Shown here piece by piece: positions 5,765-11,711 of a DNA stretch of 13,117 bases; position 1 is the stretch's first letter; each line of letters starts with the position of its first letter. This DNA comes from Clostridia bacterium. GTDB taxonomy: Bacteria > Bacillota > Clostridia > Oscillospirales > Acutalibacteraceae. The DNA lies in assembly GCA_017519685.1 (NCBI GenBank), contig JAFWRV010000221.1, forward strand, positions 1 through 13,117. Reading direction: 5' to 3'. The position numbers and the translations under genes are program-made. Under the pieces are notes generated by a model, which had not been told where the DNA came from, did no database searches, and saw nothing but the letters and a program-made list of their open reading frames with translations.

Positions 5765-5779
5765 TTCGAACCTTGACAG
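5742..5779 (+). repeat. Tandem imperfect direct repeat at the xis 3' end
   Basis: TTAATT-3 bases-CCTTGACAG (5742-5759) is followed by TTAATT-4 bases-CCTTGACAG (5761-5779). The second copy supplies the TTGACA of the integrase promoter. These are candidate binding sites for the excisionase-like protein or another regulator. Confidence 0.5.
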
Positions 5780-5825
5780 ACACTCCGGTATTATTATAAA
5801 ATTATTATACAAACCGGAGTGTCTG
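5773..5825 (+). promoter_or_regulatory. Integrase promoter embedded in a 13-bp perfect inverted repeat
   Basis: A consensus TTGACA (5773-5778) is followed after 16 bases by TATAAA (5795-5800). The inverted repeat CAGACACTCCGGT (5777-5789) and ACCGGAGTGTCTG (5813-5825) flanks the -10 box, with an AT-only loop. No T tract follows, so it is more likely an operator than a terminator. A dimeric repressor bound to both arms would cover the promoter. Confidence 0.55.
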
Positions 5826-5865
5826 AAAACAGCTGCCAATAAATATGAAACGGAGGTTAATTTCA

Positions 5866-7062
5866 ATGGTAGCAGGACACTTACAAATTAAAAATGATGT
5901 CTATTATATGGTACTCAGCTATACCGATGAACAGACCGGCAAGCGAAAAGAAAAATGGATTTCGACAGGTCTGCATACAAAGGGCAACAAAACCAGAGCG
6001 GAGAAAATGCTCTCCAACGCAAGAAAAACTTTTGAGCCGCCCAAATCGCAGTCAAACGATTTGTCAAGCGATATGAAGTTTTCGGATTATATGCTTCTCT
6101 GGCTTGAAATCATCCGTCCAACAGTCGAGAAAACAACCTATGCTTCTTACACGAATATGGTCAAGAGCAAAATTGTTCCGTATTTTGAGAAGAAGGATAT
6201 CACGGTGGCAAGTCTCCGGGCAAAGGATATTCAGATGTTCTATGCGAACGAGCTGAAAACCGTCAGCCCCAATACCGTGATTCACGAGCATGCCAACATT
6301 CACAGAGCGCTTAAATATGCCGTGAAAATGGACCTGATTGATTTCAATCCCGCCGATAAGGTTGACAGACCTAAAAAGCAGAAGTATATCGCGGAGCATT
6401 ATAACCTTGAGGAGCTCGCCGCACTGTTTGAAGCAACCAAGACACACTACCTCGGTCTGCTTATTCAGGTGACAGCGTTTTACGGTCTCAGGCGCAGCGA
6501 AGTGCTTGGCCTTAAATGGGATGCGATTGATTTTGAAAACAAGACAATCACTATCAAGCATATACTGACCTCAGTAAAGCTTGACGGTAAACAGACCATA
6601 GTGAGGGAAGACAGGGCAAAAACAAAATCCAGCCTTCGATCATTACCTCTTGTGCCGAGATTTGAAACCGCTTTCAAAGAACTGAAAGAACAGCAGGAGG
6701 AAAACCGGAGGGTTTGCGGAGACTGTTACTGCACGGAATATCTCGATTATATTTTCGTAAACGGTCTCGGAAAGATTTATAATCCCAATATGGTTACGGA
6801 AGTATTCGGAAAGATAATCAAGGCAAACGGACTACGCAAAATCCGCTTTCATGATTTGAGACACAGCTGTGCGTCCCTGCTTCTTGCCAACGGCGTTACT
6901 CTAAAAGAAATCCAGGAATGGCTCGGTCATTCGGATATAGCTACTACCGCAGATATTTACAGTCACCTTGACTTCAAGTCAAAAATTTCGTCCGCTTATC
7001 TGATGGACGGGGTTCTCAATCTTCCTGAACCCGTCATCAAAGAGGACTGGGGAGTGGAATAA
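5866..7062 (+). CDS. int: Tyrosine site-specific recombinase (integrase)
   Basis: This 398-residue integrase of the Tn916/phage type inserts and excises the element. It has an N-terminal arm-binding domain (residues 1-60; VAGHLQIKNDVYYMVLSY), a SAM-like core-binding domain (about 70-165) and the catalytic domain. All key residues are visible: Arg209 in FYGLRRSEV, His329 and Arg332 in HDLRH, His355 in LGHSD, and the nucleophile Tyr365 in DIYSHLD. I start it at ATG 5866 because CGGAGG (5851-5856) lies nine bases upstream; an ATG at 5845 lies before that site. It ends 92 bases from the 3' end of a tRNA-Ser gene, the usual placement for an integrase beside its attachment site. It appears intact and active. 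Confidence 0.95.
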   Translation: MVAGHLQIKNDVYYMVLSYTDEQTGKRKEKWISTGLHTKGNKTRAEKMLSNARKTFEPPKSQSNDLSSDMKFSDYMLLWLEIIRPTVEKTTYASYTNMVKSKIVPYFEKKDITVASLRAKDIQMFYANELKTVSPNTVIHEHANIHRALKYAVKMDLIDFNPADKVDRPKKQKYIAEHYNLEELAALFEATKTHYLGLLIQVTAFYGLRRSEVLGLKWDAIDFENKTITIKHILTSVKLDGKQTIVREDRAKTKSSLRSLPLVPRFETAFKELKEQQEENRRVCGDCYCTEYLDYIFVNGLGKIYNPNMVTEVFGKIIKANGLRKIRFHDLRHSCASLLLANGVTLKEIQEWLGHSDIATTADIYSHLDFKSKISSAYLMDGVLNLPEPVIKEDWGVE

Positions 7063-7116
7063 ATCTTCCCCAAAAATGCGGCCCCCAGTTGGTTGTTCGC
7101 TGAGTTTTGTGTAAAA

Positions 7117-7155
7117 AAAGAAAAGCCCCGAAACGCTTATGTTTCAAGGCTTTTT
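7117..7155 (-). terminator. Terminator of the tRNA-Ser transcript (possibly bidirectional)
   Basis: On the minus strand AAAAGCCTTGAAAC (7154-7141) pairs with GTTTCGGGGCTTTT (7134-7121), with two U-G wobbles, and is followed by C and a run of T. On the plus strand the same stem has two C-A mismatches but is followed by TTTTT, so it may also stop transcription from the integrase gene. Confidence 0.7.
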
Positions 7156-7244
7156 GGCGGAGGGTTAGGGATTCGAACCCTAGGTTCCTGTTACGGAACA
7201 CGGCATTTCGAGTGCCGCACCTTCGACCTCTCGGACAACCCTCC
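7155..7244 (-). tRNA. tRNA-Ser(CGA)
   Basis: The gene folds fully. It has a 7-bp acceptor stem GGAGGGT/ACCCTCC with G discriminator and encoded CCA, a D arm beginning GTCCGAGAGG, and an anticodon stem CGGCA/TGCCG with loop CTCGAAA (anticodon CGA, reading UCG). The long variable arm, GTTCC/GGAAC, is typical of serine tRNAs, and the T arm is TAGGG-TTCGAAT-CCCTA. Its 3' end faces the integrase gene and lies next to a terminator. It is the probable attachment target, or a copy carried by the element to replace a disrupted host gene. Its 5' half differs at three of 39 positions from the relic at 7384-7422. Confidence 0.95.
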
Positions 7245-7383
7245 TGGTATATAATTTTTTCGCCGATTTTGGAAATTGGCGAGAAAAACACGCGAGAAAA
7301 ATTGAAATTTACAAAAATTCGAATCTTGAAACCCTTGTAAATCAAGGATTTCACGCCGAGCAAACGACCAACACGGAGTACGG

Positions 7384-7422
7384 TTTCGAGTGCTGCACCT
7401 TCGACCACTCGGACAACTCTCC
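7384..7422 (-). pseudogene. Truncated tRNA-Ser(CGA), 5' half only
   Basis: On the minus strand the first 39 nt of a serine tRNA are present: acceptor strand GGAGAGTT, D arm with TCCGAGTGG, anticodon 5' stem CAGCA and loop CTCGAAA. It matches the intact neighbour at 36 of 39 positions. After the last A of the anticodon loop the sequence no longer pairs, and the variable arm, T arm and 3' acceptor are absent. Truncation at the anticodon loop is the mark of recombinase crossover within a tRNA gene. It lies just downstream of a consensus promoter, so it was probably the original host gene. Confidence 0.8.
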
Positions 7423-7480
7423 GTGCAGCTGAATGCATTTTTTCGTTATTGAGCCGGCGGATTTTTGCCGGCTGCGTGAT

Positions 7481-7509
7481 ATTTTAACAGAACAGTGAAA
7501 CTTTGTCAA
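7481..7509 (-). promoter_or_regulatory. Promoter of the tRNA-Ser locus
   Basis: On the minus strand TTGACA (7504-7509) and TAAAAT (7481-7486) are separated by 17 bases, a near-consensus strong promoter as expected for tRNA genes. The predicted start near 7474 is followed at once by an AGCCGGC/GCCGGCT hairpin (7452-7473), then the truncated and the intact tRNA. Confidence 0.7.
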
Positions 7510-7520
7510 GAACTGAAAGG

Positions 7521-8042
7521 TTATTTATTGTTTTTGTTCTTTATTGTTTCATTGAGAATCTCGGTGTTGATTTTTCCTGCCGAAATTGTGTTGTCAAACC
7601 AGAGCTTGAGAGAATCCACAAGTACCGAAATGCTTTCAAGCTGATCGTTTATTGTTACAAAATCCTCAATTTCATCATCGTGAATGATTCCGTCCGAAGC
7701 GATTTCTATCAGGCGGTCTTTTTCTTTCTGAAGATTATTGAGAATACTGATTGTAGAAAGCACAATTTCCGAAAGTGGCTTTTCCTGAACTTCGGGAACA
7801 TATTTAATACCTATCGGGCATTCGTGAGAGCAGTAATAGTTGCAGAGCTCCGGCTTTTTATATGCTCTTGCCATTTCAATGACTTCATCGGGCGACGGCT
7901 TGGATTTTTCGCTTTCGATTTTTTCTATTCTGCTGTCTGAAATCCAGGACATAAGCTCGGACGCCGCCGCTCTTGTCAGTCCGTTTTTCTCGCGGCTGAG
8001 CTGATAGATGTTTTTATTCTCTTTTGATGAACCTCTGCCCAT
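7521..8042 (-). CDS. XRE-like helix-turn-helix protein with a CX3CX3C cluster
   Basis: The 173-residue protein starts MGRGSSKENKNIYQLSREKN and has an atypical HTH region at residues 10-60 (GLTRAAASELMSWISDSRIE, then a conserved IESEKSKPSPDEVIEMARAY). The motif CNYYCSHECPIG (Cys67, Cys71, Cys75) follows, and then a C-terminal helical bundle (about 85-170). I recall near-identical architecture in a conserved protein of Lachnospiraceae and Ruminococcaceae genomes with no assigned function. The three cysteines could bind metal or sense redox state. It has a GGAGG site directly before ATG 8042 and is probably chromosomal rather than part of the element. It runs away from the transporter operon, so it could regulate it divergently; this is only positional inference. 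Confidence 0.75.
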   Translation of the reverse strand: MGRGSSKENKNIYQLSREKNGLTRAAASELMSWISDSRIEKIESEKSKPSPDEVIEMARAYKKPELCNYYCSHECPIGIKYVPEVQEKPLSEIVLSTISILNNLQKEKDRLIEIASDGIIHDDEIEDFVTINDQLESISVLVDSLKLWFDNTISAGKINTEILNETIKNKNNK

Positions 8043-8068
8043 AATTATCCTCCGGATTATTTAATGCC

Positions 8069-8074
8069 ATTATA
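8069..8074 (-). promoter_or_regulatory. -10 box of the XRE-like gene
   Basis: A perfect TATAAT on the minus strand lies 26 bases before the start codon at 8042. The -35 region at 17-18 bases is only T-rich, so this is a moderate call. Confidence 0.45.
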
Positions 8075-8149
8075 ATACACTAATTTTACGCAAAAATAAA
8101 GGTGTTACCGAAAAATAATATTGTAAATTCAAAAAATATTAAAATATGG

Positions 8150-8178
8150 TTGAAATTTTTGTTTAAATATAATAATAT
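8150..8178 (+). promoter_or_regulatory. Promoter of the sigma factor and export operon
   Basis: TTGAAA (8150-8155) and TAATAT (8173-8178) are separated by 17 bases in a very AT-rich intergenic stretch, 40 bases before the sigma factor start. An ECF-type autoregulated promoter was not recognised. Confidence 0.45.
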
Positions 8179-8218
8179 TTATTAGTAAAGAAATATAGAT
8201 TTTTTCGGAGGAGATCAA

Positions 8219-8767
8219 ATGGCGGCCGATGTCAGAACCGAAAAACTGAAATTTGAACAGTATTACGAGAAATATTACAACCAGGTCTATTTATATATTA
8301 ATAAGAAAATTCAGAATGTACACGATGCCGAAGACCTTGCCACGGATGTTTTTATTGCGTGTTATGAAAAATTTGATTCTTTCGATCCCGGTAAAGCGTC
8401 GTTCCAGACATGGGTATTTTTCATTACAAACAATAAACTGAAAAATTATTACCGCGACAGGAAGATAAATATAGATATAGACGACCCGGAGCAGTATATT
8501 GAACCGGCTGAAGAAGGCTTCGAAGATGACTTCGTTGCAGCAGAATATCTGACTGCAATGCGCGAATACCTTGCGGAAGCATTGCAGGAAGTCAGCGAAT
8601 TGCAACGGACAATTATTACGGAAAGTTATTTTCATAATAAAAGTTCAAAAGAAATTGCTCTTAAGCTTCATATGACCGACGGAAATGTAAGGGTTCAGTT
8701 ATCAAGGGCGCTTGCTAAAATGCGGGTATATTTTGAGAAAAACAATATTTCATGGGAGATGGACTGA
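8219..8767 (+). CDS. ECF-like sigma-70 family RNA polymerase sigma factor
   Basis: This 182-residue protein has the two-domain ECF layout. Region 2 is at residues 12-80, with HDAEDLATDVFIACYEKFDSF and FQTWVFFITNNKLKNYYRDRK. An acidic linker covers about 82-105. Region 4 is at about 120-172, with LQRTIITESYFHNKSSKEIA and then MTDGNVRVQLSRALAKMR as the DNA-reading helix-turn-helix. It would direct RNA polymerase to a specific promoter set. The AGGAG site precedes ATG 8219. It overlaps the adaptor gene by one base (TGATG), so it is the first gene of the export operon and probably controls its own operon or a distant precursor gene. No anti-sigma gene is adjacent. Confidence 0.9.
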   Translation: MAADVRTEKLKFEQYYEKYYNQVYLYINKKIQNVHDAEDLATDVFIACYEKFDSFDPGKASFQTWVFFITNNKLKNYYRDRKINIDIDDPEQYIEPAEEGFEDDFVAAEYLTAMREYLAEALQEVSELQRTIITESYFHNKSSKEIALKLHMTDGNVRVQLSRALAKMRVYFEKNNISWEMD

Positions 8768-9555
8768 TGGCTGATATATACAGAAAAACATCACTGGAGA
8801 GAATTTCCAACCCCGACCAGCTTGACAGAGAACTGAAGGTGACATCACCTTTTTCGTGGATTGCGCTGATTGCAGTAGCTCTGATTATTGCAGCGTTGAT
8901 TATTTGGCTTTTTGTAGGGACTTTGCCTTCAACGCTTCCGGTATACGGTATTGTTTCCAATCCGACATATTCCGTTGCTGTTTACTCATCGGAGGCGGGA
9001 ACTTTCAATTGCGCCGTTTCCGAGAATGATTATGTAAAACAACAGGATTTAATAGGTACTGTTATATCCGGCTCATCATCTTCCAAAAACAGAGCCCCGT
9101 TAGACGGAAAAGTTACCAAAATTCTTGTGGAGAATGACACAGAAGTCTTTCCCGGTACGGAGCTTATGAGGATAAGTCCCGATGATTTCAAACCGGGTGA
9201 GAGCGCGGTTGTTCTTTTTGTCCCTCAGGAAAGCGTGGGTAAAATCAAAAATGAGCTTGATAAAGAAGTTTATATTTATCCTGATTCATATGATTCACAA
9301 AATGATAAATCGGAAGCGCATATAGTTGATATCGGTGAATATCCTGTTAATATCGGTAATATGCAATTCATTACGGGCGACGATAACATGACAGCTGAAC
9401 TGTTTTACAGAAACGGTCCCGTTGTCGCGGTTGTTTGCAAATTTGACGGCGCAAACGTTCCCAAACGTAATACTCTTGTATCAGCTAAAATTATAACAGA
9501 AAAGGAGCGCCCGATAAATCTCCTGTTCAAAGGTATGCAGGGGGGCGCGGAATGA
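8767..9555 (+). CDS. NHLP/NHLM-type secretion adaptor (HlyD-like membrane fusion protein), short form
   Basis: The protein has 262 residues from ATG 8767; GGAGA at 8755-8759 supports this start over ATG 8752. It has a cytosolic N-terminus IYRKTSLERISNPDQLDREL, a single membrane span (about residues 32-54), then two lipoyl-like halves. These halves are AVYSSEAGTFNCAVSENDYV with GTVI, and APLDGKVTKILVENDTEVFPG. The N-terminus and first span match the NHLM bacteriocin secretion protein family (TIGR03794 type). The two lipoyl halves follow each other almost directly, with only a short Ser-rich linker where HlyD proteins have a long alpha-hairpin, so it is clearly shorter than usual. It probably links the ABC transporter to the extracellular side. 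Its stop overlaps the next gene (ATGA). Confidence 0.8.
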   Translation: MADIYRKTSLERISNPDQLDRELKVTSPFSWIALIAVALIIAALIIWLFVGTLPSTLPVYGIVSNPTYSVAVYSSEAGTFNCAVSENDYVKQQDLIGTVISGSSSSKNRAPLDGKVTKILVENDTEVFPGTELMRISPDDFKPGESAVVLFVPQESVGKIKNELDKEVYIYPDSYDSQNDKSEAHIVDIGEYPVNIGNMQFITGDDNMTAELFYRNGPVVAVVCKFDGANVPKRNTLVSAKIITEKERPINLLFKGMQGGAE

Positions 9556-11702
9556 AAAATCTTGCCAAAACACCCACTGTTTTTCAGATGGAATTTACAG
9601 AATGCGGAGCGGCTTCACTCGCGATGATTCTTGCCTATTACGGAAGATCTGTTCCTCTGGAGCAGATGCGAACCGAAACAGGCGTTTCACGTGACGGTTG
9701 CAACGCCGCCAATATTCTAAAAGCGGCAAGGAAATTCGGAATGGATTGCAAGGGATTCCGCAAAGAGCCGGAAGATTTGAAAAAAATGCAGATGCCCTGT
9801 ATTATCCACTGGAATTTCAATCACTTTGTCGTTCTTGAGGGATTTTCGGGAAAAAAGGTTTTTCTGAACGATCCCGCTTTAGGCAGAAGGAAAATAACAG
9901 AAGAGGAATTAGATGAATACTTTACCGGTGTTGTCCTGACTTTTTCTCCGAATGACAGTTTTGTCAAGGAAAAGCAGCAGAATACCGTTATTGAGTTTGC
10001 GAAGAAAAAGCTGTCCGGTCAGCGCGGAGTTATTGTAAAACTTGTTTTTGTCGGATTACTGCTGGTATTTCCCAATCTGCTGTTACCCGTTCTTTCCCAG
10101 TTCTTTATTGATAAAGTTCTTGTCGGCGGAAACAACGACTGGTTCAGTGTTGTATTGACCGCGCTTATATTTGCCGCTCTGCTTCAGACAGGGCTGGCGT
10201 TTTACAGAAGCAGAATTCTGATAAAACTCAAAAAGAAAACCTCGCTGTTTTCCGCAAGGGAATTCATTTCCAAAATGTTCCGGCTGCCGATAAACTTTTT
10301 TGATCAGAGAAATGCCGGTGATCTCTGTGAGAGAATTTCCAATAACGCAAAAGTCAGCAATTTCATTACAGGCGAAATGGCCGAAAACGTTCTTAATATT
10401 TTTGTGGCCGTTTTTTATCTTATAATGCTCAATATTTACAGCCCGAAACTGACTTTAATTGCTGTCGGTACTGTTTTAATCAATATAATTATTGTAAAAA
10501 TCAGTTCCGATACAATATCCAATGCGTCAATAAAAATGCAGCAGGATTCGGGAAAGTTTGCCGGTGCGCTTTGCGCCGGAATCAGTATCACCGATTCTCT
10601 CAAAGCATCGGGTGCGGAAACGGAATATGTCGGCAAGATTCTCGGCTATCAGGCAAAAACAATTACGTCCGAGCAACTGCTGAACAGAAACCAGCAGATT
10701 ATTAACGCGATTCCCGAGGCAATCAATATGCTCGGCGATTTACTTATTCTGTTAATCGGCGGTTTAACTGTAATTAAAGATAACAGCCACTTTACAATCG
10801 GTATGCTTATTGCTTTTTCAAGTCTGTACGGTTCTTTTTCAATGCCCGTCAATGCGCTTGTCGGATTTGTCAAAAACATCCAGACTTCTAAAGCCGACAT
10901 CAACCGAGTCAACGATATAATGAAGTATGACTCGGATATCAAGTATTCCGGTGATACGGAAAAGGAAAGCATCCGCGGAAAACTCGAGGGATATGTTGAA
11001 CTTAAAGATGTTTCTTTCGGTTACAGCAGTCTGAAGCCGCCGATAGTATCAGACTTCAGTTTTAAAATCGACTGCGGCACTTCAATTGCTTTTGTCGGAG
11101 CTTCCGGTTGCGGTAAATCAACCGTGTCAAAAATAGTAAGCGGTTTGTACGCTCCGTGGACAGGGCAGCTGTATTTTGACGGAATTTCAATAAATGAAAT
11201 CCCGGAGGAAATAATCAACGCAAGTGTTTCGACAGTCAGTCAGCAGATTACTCTGTTTTCCGGAACGGTACGTGACAATCTTACAATGTGGAATTCAAAT
11301 ATTGCCGAATCCGATATGATTGCCGCCGCGAAGGATGCCTGCATACATGATGTTATTTCACAAAAGCCCGGCGGCTATGATTTCAGACTTACAGAGGGAG
11401 CGTCAAACTTTTCCGGAGGTCAGCGGCAGAGGCTTGAAATCGCGCGCGCTCTGACCACCAATCCGACGGTGCTCATAATGGATGAGGCCACAAGCGCTCT
11501 TGATCCTATAACCGAAAAGAAAATAATGGATAACATAAAAAGACGCGGCTGTACTTGTATTATTGTTGCCCACCGTCTCAGCGCGATTAGGGACTGTGAC
11601 CAGATTCTTGTAATGAACAGGGGACAGATTGTTCAGAGAGGTTCCCATGATGAACTGTCCCGTGCCGACGGAATATACAAAGATTTTATCAAAAACATAT
11701 AA
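9552..11702 (+). CDS. NHLP-family bacteriocin export ABC transporter with C39 peptidase domain
   Basis: The 716-residue protein combines three domains. Residues 1-130 are a C39 peptidase with oxyanion Gln12, catalytic Cys18 (TECGAASLAMIL), His91 (HWNFNHFVVLEG) and Asp107 (LNDPA), which cuts leaders after a Gly-Gly-like site. Residues about 155-445 hold about six membrane spans. The rest is an ABC ATPase: Walker A GASGCGKST near 515, signature SGGQRQR near 620, Walker B VLIMDEATSALD near 640 and the His switch VAHRLS near 672. Length and order match the NHLM export peptidase/permease/ATPase family (TIGR03796 type). All catalytic residues are present, so it should be functional. It is translationally coupled to the adaptor and nine bases from the next transporter. 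Its substrate is not in the window. Confidence 0.93.
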   Translation: MKNLAKTPTVFQMEFTECGAASLAMILAYYGRSVPLEQMRTETGVSRDGCNAANILKAARKFGMDCKGFRKEPEDLKKMQMPCIIHWNFNHFVVLEGFSGKKVFLNDPALGRRKITEEELDEYFTGVVLTFSPNDSFVKEKQQNTVIEFAKKKLSGQRGVIVKLVFVGLLLVFPNLLLPVLSQFFIDKVLVGGNNDWFSVVLTALIFAALLQTGLAFYRSRILIKLKKKTSLFSAREFISKMFRLPINFFDQRNAGDLCERISNNAKVSNFITGEMAENVLNIFVAVFYLIMLNIYSPKLTLIAVGTVLINIIIVKISSDTISNASIKMQQDSGKFAGALCAGISITDSLKASGAETEYVGKILGYQAKTITSEQLLNRNQQIINAIPEAINMLGDLLILLIGGLTVIKDNSHFTIGMLIAFSSLYGSFSMPVNALVGFVKNIQTSKADINRVNDIMKYDSDIKYSGDTEKESIRGKLEGYVELKDVSFGYSSLKPPIVSDFSFKIDCGTSIAFVGASGCGKSTVSKIVSGLYAPWTGQLYFDGISINEIPEEIINASVSTVSQQITLFSGTVRDNLTMWNSNIAESDMIAAAKDACIHDVISQKPGGYDFRLTEGASNFSGGQRQRLEIARALTTNPTVLIMDEATSALDPITEKKIMDNIKRRGCTCIIVAHRLSAIRDCDQILVMNRGQIVQRGSHDELSRADGIYKDFIKNI

Positions 11703-11711
11703 GGAGAGAAT

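Noticed and set aside
5777..5825. Inverted repeat upstream of int considered as a terminator of the relaxase-xis operon
   Set aside because: The stem is perfect but the loop is 23 nt of A/T and no T tract follows on either strand; an operator fits better.
7037..7438. Minus-strand frame of 133 codons across the tRNA region
   Set aside because: It reads through the intact tRNA, its terminator and the tRNA relic, so it cannot be a real gene.
7452..7473. AGCCGGC/GCCGGCT hairpin as terminator of the XRE-like gene
   Set aside because: No T tract follows on either strand; it lies at the predicted start of the tRNA transcript instead.
7503..7940. Plus-strand frame of 145 codons opposite the XRE-like gene
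   Set aside because: The minus-strand frame has a strong ribosome site and a recognisable conserved protein; the plus frame is its shadow.
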